Below are positions 1-8,248 of a DNA stretch of 9,236 bases, one piece after another. The notes under the pieces are model-generated. The model saw only the letters and a list, made by a program, of their open reading frames with translations, made no database searches and had not been told where the DNA came from. This DNA is from an uncultured Neisseriaceae bacterium. GTDB taxonomy: Bacteria; Pseudomonadota; Gammaproteobacteria; Burkholderiales; UBA11063. Both the position numbers and the translations under genes were made by a program. Position 1 is the stretch's first letter; each line of letters begins with the position of its first letter. Location: positions 1 through 9,236 of the forward strand of contig CAITEL010000232.1 in NCBI GenBank assembly GCA_903891375.1, written 5' to 3'.

Positions 1-72
1 AAAAAATGACTATTCATTCAACAACGGGCTATAAGTGGCAAAGATAATAACCGTATCGAATTAAAAGCAATG

Positions 73-114
73 ATTGGGTTTTACCGCATATCCGGGGTGA
101 ATCGGCAATGAGAA
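73..114 (+). repeat. Left terminal inverted repeat of Tn3-family element
   Basis: The sequence running inward from 73 begins ATTGGGTTTTACCGCATATC and is an exact 42-base reverse complement of 8249-8290. Tn3 repeats are usually about 38 bp and start with GGG. The GGG start is at 76, leaving 39 bp of conventional repeat plus three outer bases (ATT) that also match. The internal CCGGGG block is markedly GC-rich against the surroundings. Transposase binds here and nicks at the outer edge. Confidence 0.96.
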
Positions 115-228
115 ACCTTGATTATTTGTTATATTCATTGGTATTCTTGCATTTCTTAATATTTTGAAACTCATTTTTAATTGAGAAATCTATAACTTTG
201 ACCAATCTTTCAAGTCAATATTGTTATC

Positions 229-261
229 ATGGCACCATTATGGCGCTATTATGGCACTATT
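229..261. repeat. Three tandem copies of an 11-bp unit
   Basis: Three consecutive 11-bp units are visible: ATGGCACCATT (229-239), ATGGCGCTATT (240-250) and ATGGCACTATT (251-261), with a degenerate continuation GGCGTAATT (262-270) that runs into the stop codon of the adjacent AlbA_2 gene. The units differ at one or two positions. They lie just inside the left end of the transposon, downstream of the minus-strand operon. Function is unknown: they could be slippage debris, a protein-binding array, or the decayed 3' end of the neighbouring gene. Confidence 0.85.
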
Positions 262-268
262 GGCGTAA

Positions 269-1639
269 TTATTTGAACTTGTAAATAATTCCCCTACCTC
301 TTGTCCCCTCTGATAATAAAATGCCTTTTTCTTTTAATTCGTTTAATTCTCGTGTTGCAGTCCGACTAGATACTTCCGCAATTTTTTGATACTCTGAATT
401 AGATATAACTCCATTCTCTTTTAAGTATGCTACAGCCTTAAGTTGTCGTTCAGTTAGATTAGCTTTTTTTAATAATTCTTCTGCATACGAAGAGCGATAG
501 AATGTAAGGCGAAAACGTCCTAATTCAACCTTAAACTGTGGCATAGGATAGCCATATGCATGTAATTCGTGAGCTATTCTGGTTGTTCCGCTTCCCCATT
601 GTTCAATTAAACCCATATAAAAGAAAGCCTCTGCAATTTTACTGTTTCTTGGTATTGAGTCATGTTCAACTAAAAGTAATTCAGGAGTCAATGCAACGGG
701 TAAACTACCCGCATTCCAAAATTCTAATCTATCATCATAAAGTCTGATTTGACTATGTGCAAGACTGGTATAGTCGCGATGGCACAGCATGTTTATTACA
801 GCTTCACGAATAGCATCCAAGGGGTACTCCCAGCGAACTTCGCGCTGTGGATTACCTGTAATAATAAACTCAGTTTCGAGCCTTTCTTTAAACCAAGCAA
901 GCGTTTCCTCTAATTGATTAATCAATGTACCATGAGCCTCTCTGTCATCAATTATGAGTATTGGTGAACGAAACCTACCTAATTTTAAAAATGCTGAAGA
1001 AAAATATGACCTTGGATTACTACCAAAGAGTAATAAACTAGCTCGCGTTGGTTTATCATTTTTGATTAATTCTATTTTTTGCAAAAATTTTATACTCGGC
1101 GTATTTGCTGGAATTGGCTGACGACCAACTTTTTTGACAATTTCTACAAAGTTATCAATTGCATCCATGTTTAGGTCGGACAAGTTGGCATTTGGTTCAA
1201 TAACAGCATCCCAACTGGTACCATTGCTTGCAATTATACGTTGCATAATTTCTTCATGACTCATGCGTTGATTGGTACGACCAACTCTCCTAATGTATTT
1301 GCCACGCATACTAATGGGAGCACCAGCACTTGATGGTACTGTAATTATTACAATAACCTTATTTTCATGGGTGATTGTTGATATCGATGGTTGAATTCGT
1401 TGGTCTGTTGCCTCTAAAATTCTGTTTGCAATGTCTTCCAGTGTTTTTTTACCAATATCAAAACCACAAATAATGCCTGAATCTTTAATACCAAGTAGTA
1501 GCATTCCTCCGTTAGCATTCATAAATGCACATAAAGCTTCGATTGCCTCATCATTAAATGATTCTTTAAATTCAACAGTTTCTGACTCACCATTAGAAAT
1601 AAGATGAACTAACTTGGACTCAGTAATTATTTCAGTCAT
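269..1639 (-). CDS. AlbA_2/Schlafen-type putative transcriptional regulator with winged-helix C-terminus
   Basis: A 456-aa protein of the COG2865 type (AlbA_2 domain, ATPase-like middle domain, C-terminal helix-turn-helix). The AlbA_2 domain covers about residues 15-130, with ETVEFKES (20-27), NANGGMLLLGIKD (41-53) and the closing YIRRVGRTNQRMS (115-127). The middle domain carries the family signature EAVINMLCHRDY (279-290), then LEFWNAGSLP (305-314), IPRNSKIAEAF (329-339) and EQWGSGT (346-352). Residues 395-456 form a winged helix (LTERQLKAVAYL, then SRTATRELNELKEKGIL). Members are annotated as regulators or putative nucleic-acid-binding proteins; no target is visible here. It is the last gene of the tnpR-led operon, 43 nt after the lipoprotein gene. 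Its ribosome binding site is weak (AGAGA about 14 nt upstream), unlike the strong sites of the genes before it. It might be a passenger regulator or a phage-defence-type AlbA_2 protein. Confidence 0.88.
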   Translation of the reverse strand: MTEIITESKLVHLISNGESETVEFKESFNDEAIEALCAFMNANGGMLLLGIKDSGIICGFDIGKKTLEDIANRILEATDQRIQPSISTITHENKVIVIITVPSSAGAPISMRGKYIRRVGRTNQRMSHEEIMQRIIASNGTSWDAVIEPNANLSDLNMDAIDNFVEIVKKVGRQPIPANTPSIKFLQKIELIKNDKPTRASLLLFGSNPRSYFSSAFLKLGRFRSPILIIDDREAHGTLINQLEETLAWFKERLETEFIITGNPQREVRWEYPLDAIREAVINMLCHRDYTSLAHSQIRLYDDRLEFWNAGSLPVALTPELLLVEHDSIPRNSKIAEAFFYMGLIEQWGSGTTRIAHELHAYGYPMPQFKVELGRFRLTFYRSSYAEELLKKANLTERQLKAVAYLKENGVISNSEYQKIAEVSSRTATRELNELKEKGILLSEGTRGRGIIYKFK

Positions 1640-1682
1640 TCTATTTTTGATTTTCTCTAAAAATTAATCGATAACAGTCAGT

Positions 1683-2984
1683 TTACTGGCAATTCTCAGA
1701 TAAATAATTCATTATATTATTTACTGTATAAACGAGTATACCATTCCATGGGTTTTCACCGGTGCTATTTATAGCCATAATAACTGAATTGAATGTTATG
1801 GGATCAATAACATAAGCCATTTCAAACCCAGGAGATATTCCGGCATATAAATAATAGATACTGTTATTAAAAAATATACTCATTATTCCTAATCCATACC
1901 CAAGAGGATCACTTTGATTAGGTATAATCATTGGTTGTCCATTATTAGTCGATACAAGTGATTTTAATTGAATTAATTGATTATTATCTAGTAATACTCC
2001 ATTGGTATATAAAGCATGAATATATGTATTTATATTTTCTGGTGTAGAAATTATAGCTCCTGCCGCATTTCCAGACGAGAGAGACCATAAGGAGGTATCT
2101 GTACCATCGGGAATTCCAGTTTGCATTCCACCGGAGCTTTCTGCATACCCATGCATCAATTGATTCTGATTCACTACTTTTACTGGCAAATCTGGAACAT
2201 AATAAGTGTTATGTAAATACAATTTATCAGTAATGCGTGTTTTAATTTCTTGTTGAATCGGATCATGAGTACCATAATCCTTACCTGTAATTTTTTCAAT
2301 TAACATGCCTAATAGAAAATAATCACTATCATCATAATGCCAATTTGTACCGGGCTCAAATAAAATGGGTTTATTTGTAGAATAAGAGAGAACCATTTGC
2401 GGGCTAAGTTTTTCATCTGGATGTAAAACAGCATATTTCCAAAATTCTGGGTCATCTACATAATTCGGTATCCCACTTGTCATATTTAGCAGTTGTTTAA
2501 TTGTCACCTTTTGCCATTCTGGATAAGTAGGCCTACCATCGATATTTTTAAACCACATTCCTACAGTGTCATTTAAGCTAAAAGGTTTCGTACTATATTG
2601 TTGCTCTTGCTCTAACTGTAGTAAGATAACTGCGATAAATGATTTAGTTATACTGGCAATTTGGAATATACTATTTTTATCAAGTTGTCGGCTATCATTG
2701 ATTCCCACTTGTCCAACAAATGCAGTTACAGGTGTACCAGAGTTCCCACACTGGGTTGTGATTACTGTCGCAGTAAAGTGTTCGCTATTAGTATGACTTT
2801 CAAAATATGTATTGGCAAATTGTTGAATATCTGTTTGCATATTTTTGGTTGTAACCTTAGCACTATTTAACATTAAAGCATTGTTATTGACCACGGTATT
2901 TGAGTTGCCAGTGTTACTGTTACATCCAACTATTACCCCAAAAATAAATAATATTGATATGATTTTTAGTGTTGTACGTATCAT
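1683..2984 (-). CDS. Beta-lactamase-fold serine hydrolase, lipoprotein
   Basis: A 433-aa protein of the beta-lactamase/serine-hydrolase family (class C beta-lactamases, DD-peptidases, esterases). Residues 1-21 are a lipoprotein signal with lipobox IVGC. Cys21 would be lipidated, and Asn at +2 favours the outer membrane under the Lol rule. The nucleophile motif S111-I-T-K114 lies in IFQIASITKSF. The supporting motif LLNMTSGIPNY is at 165-175. The second catalytic motif, usually YxN, is Y217-D-D219 in HYDDSDYFLLGMLIEKITG. The usual KTG/HxG triad appears as Y380-A-G382 in YAGISPGF. Activity may therefore differ from a beta-lactamase, with an esterase or peptidase-like role more likely. Cys79 and Cys432 could form a disulfide. 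A strong CAGGAA site 7 nt before the ATG supports the start. The gene lies 26 nt after the alpha/beta hydrolase gene, so the two exported enzymes are probably co-expressed. Antibiotic resistance should not be assumed. Confidence 0.88.
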   Translation of the reverse strand: MIRTTLKIISILFIFGVIVGCNSNTGNSNTVVNNNALMLNSAKVTTKNMQTDIQQFANTYFESHTNSEHFTATVITTQCGNSGTPVTAFVGQVGINDSRQLDKNSIFQIASITKSFIAVILLQLEQEQQYSTKPFSLNDTVGMWFKNIDGRPTYPEWQKVTIKQLLNMTSGIPNYVDDPEFWKYAVLHPDEKLSPQMVLSYSTNKPILFEPGTNWHYDDSDYFLLGMLIEKITGKDYGTHDPIQQEIKTRITDKLYLHNTYYVPDLPVKVVNQNQLMHGYAESSGGMQTGIPDGTDTSLWSLSSGNAAGAIISTPENINTYIHALYTNGVLLDNNQLIQLKSLVSTNNGQPMIIPNQSDPLGYGLGIMSIFFNNSIYYLYAGISPGFEMAYVIDPITFNSVIMAINSTGENPWNGILVYTVNNIMNYLSENCQ

Positions 2985-3010
2985 GAATTAATTCCTGTTT
3001 AATTTGTTGT

Positions 3011-4303
3011 TTATTTGTAAATATTTTGATTGGGAAATACTGTTGGACCACAACTAATTATCGTATTTGGTGATAGTGGTACACAAATATTACCATTAAA
3101 TACTGGATTTGGTATGTTTTTTAAATATGTATCAAAAAACTCTACTAAGGGTATATTAATTGATTTTACATCATAATAGCTATCTGCTGTACCGTAGCGA
3201 TCCAGACCTTTTGTCTTGGTGTAATCGCGGTATATTTCCATCACTGGCATACTTTTGATTGTATTCTCATCGCTAAATTCTATATGGGTTGTATAAAACG
3301 GTGGAGTAGTGGTTTGTAGAACAGCATCATTTGGAGCTAACCCAACAAGATAATTATCGTTACCTAAAATATATTTAAGTGATGCTCCAGCAGTGTGTAT
3401 TGCATAGAAACCTGCACCAGATATTTCATGTAAAAATGGAATATTAAAACTATCAACAACAATGGCATTATCATGTATATCTTCAACTCCAAGCCCCATA
3501 TCAAGAGCCGATGCAGCCTTGAATATATATTTAGGATTATTGCTATGAATCAAATTAGCTAATGCTCTACCGCCAGCAGAATGACCAAAGATACCAATAT
3601 TATCAAAATCTACATTTTTTGTTATTTTTACTTTATCTGTAATTTTATGTAATACATCATAAGTAAACATAATATCTGATTGTATCGCTTTGAAGCCATC
3701 AGATTGAGAAGCAGTCATATCTACATGAACTATATGTTCATTTGGTAAAGTAATATAATTACCCACAAAAAAACTATTTATTGCAACAACAACATATCCG
3801 TGGCTCACTAAATTGGTAATTTCATTTTCATAATCTTGTACACTCCAATTTCCACCATGACTAAATAAAACAATTGGAAACTTTTCATGATTAATTGGGT
3901 TTGCTGGAGCTATATTAATTAATGAGTAGCTTTGTAGTTTATCAAATTCTTGTATATCCTTTGATTCAATATTTGGTGTGCCAGTAACAAGATCTTTAAA
4001 ATGTTGGATAAGTGATGCATAAGACGAGTCACCTACTACAACTGGCATATTAGTTGGATAATATGCACGTATCATGATTTCTCGACAATGATTTGCATTT
4101 TCTGGGCTATAGTCACTCTCATTTAAGCCAACTTTATAAAATATATCAGGGCATCTATTATTATCTTGAAAATGTATATCTTTAAAACCAATGCCATATT
4201 CCCCAGTTGGTTTTGCTAAATATGAGTCTGCATATGCACCACTAATAAATAATAACCAAGATGTTAATACTATCAAAAATTGTTTAAACACTATACGTGC
4301 CAT
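3011..4303 (-). CDS. Exported alpha/beta hydrolase, PAF-acetylhydrolase-like
   Basis: A 430-aa secreted hydrolase. Residues 1-26 form a Sec signal (hydrophobic FLIVLTSWLLFISG, probable cleavage after AYA). The oxyanion segment FPIVLFSHGGNW is at 142-153. The nucleophile elbow G240-H-S242-A-G-G supplies the catalytic serine. Asp268 in ASALDMGLG is the likely acid. His340 in TTHIEFSD matches the HxxFSD region of platelet-activating-factor acetylhydrolases, so the catalytic set looks complete. That family hydrolyses short or oxidised acyl chains of phospholipids; related bacterial proteins include dienelactone-hydrolase and chlorophyllase-like enzymes, so the substrate is uncertain. Four cysteines (51, 73, 407, 418) could form two disulfides in the periplasm or outside. 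A strong AAGGAA site 7 nt before the ATG supports the start. The gene begins 25 nt after tnpR and is probably co-transcribed with it. Confidence 0.87.
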   Translation of the reverse strand: MARIVFKQFLIVLTSWLLFISGAYADSYLAKPTGEYGIGFKDIHFQDNNRCPDIFYKVGLNESDYSPENANHCREIMIRAYYPTNMPVVVGDSSYASLIQHFKDLVTGTPNIESKDIQEFDKLQSYSLINIAPANPINHEKFPIVLFSHGGNWSVQDYENEITNLVSHGYVVVAINSFFVGNYITLPNEHIVHVDMTASQSDGFKAIQSDIMFTYDVLHKITDKVKITKNVDFDNIGIFGHSAGGRALANLIHSNNPKYIFKAASALDMGLGVEDIHDNAIVVDSFNIPFLHEISGAGFYAIHTAGASLKYILGNDNYLVGLAPNDAVLQTTTPPFYTTHIEFSDENTIKSMPVMEIYRDYTKTKGLDRYGTADSYYDVKSINIPLVEFFDTYLKNIPNPVFNGNICVPLSPNTIISCGPTVFPNQNIYK

Positions 4304-4328
4304 GTGATTGTTCCTTATTGTTATGAAA

Positions 4329-4949
4329 TTATTGTGCTATTGATTGTCTATCAATAAATTGTTTAAGTGATGTATATTTACCATACTCCAAATGAGTGGC
4401 AATGATTTTATTGATTGGTACGCCAAGCTTATATAAATGAATAATTTTATCTTTATCATTATCATACATAGATGCTTGTATTGTACCTTTCGGTTTACCA
4501 AGCTTAATTCCCATAGCTACTCTAGCACGTAATCCCTCTTTGGTACGTTCGGAGATAAAATCACGCTCCAACTCTGCAAGCATTGAGAATACCGTAATTA
4601 GTACTTTATTTGTAATATTATTTTTATCTTTGGGGTTTAAATCTAGGTTTTGTTTGATTAAAATAAGCCGAGCTTGCTTTTTCTCCAGTATTGATTCAAT
4701 AATATTTAGAGTTTCCTTAATTGAACGCCCTAAGCGTGACAATTCTGATGCAATTACTACATCATGCGGTTTTAATTTATCTAATAATTCACTTATGCGT
4801 CGTTGTTCCATAGTTTTTCTGGATGACATTTCTAATTCCATCCATTCATCAACCATTATTTTATTGTCCATACAATAACGACTGATGAGATTTTTTTGTC
4901 CTTCCAAATTTTGGTCGGTAGTACTCACTCGAATATACCCAAAAATCAT
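4329..4949 (-). CDS. tnpR: Tn3-family serine resolvase
   Basis: A 206-aa serine recombinase of the resolvase/invertase family that would resolve transposition cointegrates at res. The N-terminal catalytic domain starts IFGYIRVSTTDQN with nucleophile Ser9 and Arg7. SRLGRS (71-76) carries the arginines of the active site. MLAELERDFISERTKEGL (123-140) is the conserved start of the long E-helix, and GKPKGT (151-156) is the hinge. The C-terminal helix-turn-helix runs about 164-200 (KDKIIHLYKLGVPINKIIA), with a somewhat atypical recognition helix (SLKQFI). A TGAGGA site 7 nt upstream supports the ATG. It faces away from tnpA across a 156-bp control region and is the first gene of an apparent four-gene operon. 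Resolvases of this group commonly repress tnpR and tnpA by binding res. Confidence 0.95.
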   Translation of the reverse strand: MIFGYIRVSTTDQNLEGQKNLISRYCMDNKIMVDEWMELEMSSRKTMEQRRISELLDKLKPHDVVIASELSRLGRSIKETLNIIESILEKKQARLILIKQNLDLNPKDKNNITNKVLITVFSMLAELERDFISERTKEGLRARVAMGIKLGKPKGTIQASMYDNDKDKIIHLYKLGVPINKIIATHLEYGKYTSLKQFIDRQSIAQ

Positions 4950-4974
4950 GCAAAAATCCTCATTTTAAACTGGT

Positions 4975-5043
4975 TTTACTGTTAAGGTAAATTTAAGGCT
5001 TATTTAACGGTAAATATTATACCATACAACGCACCTAAATGGT
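4975..5043. other. res: Probable res site of the transposon
   Basis: The divergent tnpR/tnpA gap contains clustered short inverted repeats, as expected of resolvase subsites. TTTAC (4975-4979) pairs with GTAAA (4987-4991). CTGTTAA (4979-4985) pairs imperfectly with TTAACGG (5004-5010), spanning 32 bp. GGTA (5009-5012) pairs with TACC (5020-5023). ACCAT (5021-5025) pairs with ATGGT (5039-5043). Location between divergent tnpR and tnpA is standard for the Tn3 subgroup. The exact subsite I/II/III borders and crossover dinucleotide cannot be set by eye. Confidence 0.6.
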
Positions 5044-5045
5044 AA
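5016..5045 (-). promoter_or_regulatory. Predicted promoter of the tnpR-led operon
   Basis: Read on the minus strand, a perfect TATAAT (5021 down to 5016) is preceded by TTACCA (5045-5040), a 4/6 match to TTGACA, with an 18-bp spacer. The predicted start of transcription is near 5009, about 60 nt before the tnpR ATG. The promoter lies within the inverted-repeat cluster of the putative res site, so TnpR binding should repress it. Confidence 0.55.
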
Positions 5046-5049
5046 AATA

Positions 5050-5077
5050 ATGACTTGAAAAAAACGACAGTTATAAT
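5050..5077 (+). promoter_or_regulatory. Predicted tnpA promoter
   Basis: ATGACT (5050-5055, 4/6 match to TTGACA) and a perfect TATAAT (5072-5077) are separated by 16 bp and lie 28 nt before the tnpA ATG. The promoter adjoins the res-like repeats and runs opposite to the tnpR promoter. No clear Shine-Dalgarno sequence precedes the tnpA ATG, consistent with the low expression usual for transposases. Confidence 0.5.
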
Positions 5078-5105
5078 AATTAAATTTTAATATCGATACT
5101 TATTA

Positions 5106-8100
5106 ATGCGAATATTTGACATATTTACCAAAGAAGAACAAATTGAATTTGATAGTCCGCCGACTTTTGATATACTGGCACAGAAAAAGTATTTTGCGGT
5201 TTCCAGTGAAATTGAAAATTGGTTAAAAACAATTTCATCTCCACATATATGGTTGGATTTGTTTTATTACTTGGCTACGCTTGCTGTAGAGGTAAATTTT
5301 TTCCCCCAGCGACATTTCACAACTCAGATATAACATTTGTATGTAAAAAATTAAAAGTTAGCCCTAAATCCATTGATTTTACTTCATATAACCTACGCAC
5401 TTTTAGTTATCATAAGCAAAAAATACGAGAATATCTACAGCTATTGCCATTTGATAGCAATACTGTGCAAATTTTTGAACATGCTGTTCATGAAAAAGTC
5501 TCTCAATCATTGTCTCTTAAACAAGTATTATATGAAGTTGCAGATATTCTCAAGACTCGTAAAATAGAACTACCCACATATAATCGATTTGCAACTGCAA
5601 TTTCAATTGAAAGTAGTAAATTTGAGAACAACTTAGTTATAACAATTGAAAACTTGCTATCCAAAACTCAACAGAAAGCCTTAGATTCGCTACTAGAACT
5701 AGACAATAATAATTATGCATTAACTAAACTAAAAACAATTAACCAAGAAAGAAGACCCGCGGCTATAAATAATAGTGTTCGAGATTTTCAGCTAATAGAA
5801 TATGTGTATCAGATAATATTGCCAGCAATTATTAGTCTTGGATTACATATTGATACGGTGAAGCAATATGCGACGTGGGTACGAAAAGCTAGCCTTTTCC
5901 AAGTTCAACAATTAAATGCTAACAAAAGATATTTGTATCTTATCTGCTTTATCAATCATCAATACTGTTTACGTCAAGATATATTGGCGGATATTCTTTT
6001 ATTATCAGTACGTAATGCACAAAATTCAGTATCTAAAGAAGAGAAGCTACTCGCACACCAATATAATAAATTATACGAACAAGCATTTAATGTTATGTCT
6101 AATTCTAGAACATCCTACAGAGAACTAATTAAGCAAATCGAGTCTGTGATTAAAAGTACAAATGCTTCTGATACCGAAACACTTATCAAGATTAAACACC
6201 TGCTGAATACTTATCATGCCCAACAACCAGAAAATGATATTAGTGATAATGACATCAAAGAAAATTTAAATAATTTACAGTCTCATAACTACTACAGCAT
6301 ACTTGCTACAACATCCCAAAAATTACAAAATAGAGTAGCAAATATCATGCGGTACCTCTCATTTGAAAAAAATGACACCAAAATTTACAAAGCAATTGTG
6401 TATTATCAGGCAAAAGAAGGGAATATAACTAAAACTGCACCTTCAGATTTTATGAGTATTGAAGAACAAGATGCATTAGAGAATGAAAGTGGTAAGTTTT
6501 CAGTATCATTATATAAGGCATTGCTTTATATTCATGTAGCAAATGCATTGAAGTCTGGCGCTATTAGTTTAAAACCATCATATCGATATTTATCATTAGA
6601 AAATTATTTATACCCACTTGAAAAATGGCTAAAATATAAAAATGATGTGCTAAAAGAAACCGAACTTACACAATATCAAGATATATCCCAACTATTACAA
6701 CAGTTACAGCAGACGTTAGACGATCAATTTAAGCTTACAAATAATAACGTTATAACTGGAAAAAATGAATATATTAAATTTGATATTAAGAATAAAATCG
6801 TAATTACTACACCAAAAGTTGAAAAACCCAATATGAAATCAATTGCTAGTCTTTTTTCTGAGTGTAAATATACACCAATTTTAAAGGTACTCAATGATAT
6901 TCAACAAATTACTGATTACTTGAGTTGTTTATGTCATTTAAGCGTAAAGGACAAGCAAAAATTACCTGATATCCAAATATTTTATGCCGCAATATTAGGT
7001 TTAGGTTGCAATATTGGAATTAGCAAAATAGCAAATGTGTCTCGTGGAATTAGTGAAGATGTATTGCAAAATTTAGTAAATTGGCATATTAGTTTGGATA
7101 ATATTCATTTAGCAAACCGCAAAATTCTAGACGTTTTAAGCAAATTAGCTATCGCACATATTTATAAAAAAGATATGGATAAATTACATTCATCTAGTGA
7201 TGGTAGAAAAATTGGAGTATCCGTAGAATCATTAAATGCCAGTTATTCATATAAAAATTTTGGAAAAGGTATGGGCATAAGTAATTATTCATTTATTGAT
7301 GAATTAAATCGAGTATTTTATGCTACAGCGATTAACCCAGACCAAGAACACATGCATGTTATTGATGGATTAACTCATAATCCTGCAATTAAAAGCGATA
7401 TCCACTCCACTGATACACATGGTTATTCGGATGCCATTTTTGCTGTAATGTATTTGCTTGGGGTTGATTTTGCTCCACGCATTAAAGGTGTAAAGCACGC
7501 AACTTTATATTCATTTATTCCTAGAAAAATTTATGAAGAGCTGGATTTTAAAATTTTACCAGATCGTTATATAGATGTTAAATTAATTGAAGCACAATGG
7601 GATAATATTTTAAGACTAGTGGCGACAATTAAATTACATGAAAATAGTGCCTCACAAATATTTAAAAGATTAAACTCATACTCGAAGCAACATCCATTGT
7701 ATTGTGCTTTACAAGAATTTGGGCGAATCATTAAAACTATTTTTATCTTACGCTATGTTAATGATGTAGATTTAAGGCAAGCAATTCAAAAACAACTTAA
7801 TCGTATTGAATTATCCAATAAATTTGCCAATGCAATTAGCTTTGATAATAATCACGAAATTCAGTTTGGTAGTAAAGAAGATCAGGACATCGCCATAAAT
7901 TGCCAACGATTAATTCAAAATATAATTATTTTGTGGAATGAATTGTATTTATCTGATAAAATTGCATCTGCAGATACCCAAGAAGCAAAACAGCAACTAA
8001 TTGAGATTATTCGAAATGGATCATCTCAATCATGGGGGCATTTTAATTTCTTAGGCGAGTACGATTTTACCAATAATGAGCCATCTGAAGTAACTTTTGA

Positions 8101-8131
8101 TTTAGATAAGATATTAGGTTTAGAAATATAA
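5106..8131 (+). pseudogene. tnpA: Tn3-family transposase, frame broken near the N-terminus
   Basis: The transposase that recognises the terminal repeats and forms cointegrates. The first frame (from ATG 5106) gives MRIFDIFTKEEQIEFDSPP and reads to a stop at 5331-5333, but after TISSPH (about 5244-5246) it loses the family sequence. The family sequence resumes in the -1 frame as MVGFVLLLGYACCRGKFFPP from 5249 and runs to 8131. Adding one base within CATATATGG (for example restoring CAT AAT ATG, giving SPHN-MVGF) would restore an uninterrupted protein of about 1,008 aa, a normal length for TnpA. The catalytic DDE set is intact: Asp at 7199-7201 (SSSDGRK), Asp at 7412-7414 (HSTDTHGYS) and Glu at 7808-7810 (QLNRIELSNKF). 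The DDE residues are spaced 71 and 132 codons apart, as in the family. The LNRIE context replaces the more usual LNKGE. The C-terminus SWGHFNFLGEYDF is also conserved. The long second frame starts only with TTG at 5219, which is not a credible start. The break may be a real mutation, a sequencing error, or less likely programmed frameshifting. Confidence 0.88.
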
Positions 8132-8248
8132 CATATGAAGTTTATTGTGATAATATTGCCGATTTTTAATAAGTTTCAAAGATAAAACCCATGAATATTT
8201 ACACAATAAAATCTAGTGTTACCAATTGGTTAAGAGGACTTTTCAAGA

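Noticed and set aside
198..218. Terminator hairpin TTGAC...GTCAA after the AlbA_2 gene
   Set aside because: Only a 5-bp stem with an 11-nt loop and no T-run on the minus strand.
556..2870. Short plus-strand open frames opposite the minus-strand genes
   Set aside because: They are shadows of well-supported genes, with no family resemblance of their own.
1683..2984. Calling the lipoprotein a class C beta-lactamase resistance gene
   Set aside because: Only SxxK is canonical; the second and third motifs differ, and the fold is shared by esterases and peptidases.
5222..5231. Programmed -1 frameshift at the TTAAAAAC stretch in tnpA
   Set aside because: Not a proper X-XXY-YYZ slippery site in the reading frame, and shifting here would replace the family-like TISSPH with non-matching residues.
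5219..8131. A self-standing 970-codon transposase starting at 5219
   Set aside because: The first codon is TTG with no ribosome site, and the true N-terminal sequence lies upstream in another frame (from ATG 5106).
8141..8210. Terminator after tnpA from the 9-bp inverted repeat TTTATTGTG/CACAATAAA
   Set aside because: The arms are separated by 52 nt, are AT-rich and have no following T-run suited to a rho-independent terminator.
8221..8230. Palindrome ACCAATTGGT as an operator or site
   Set aside because: A lone 10-bp palindrome with no promoter or repeat partner; likely chance in AT-rich DNA.
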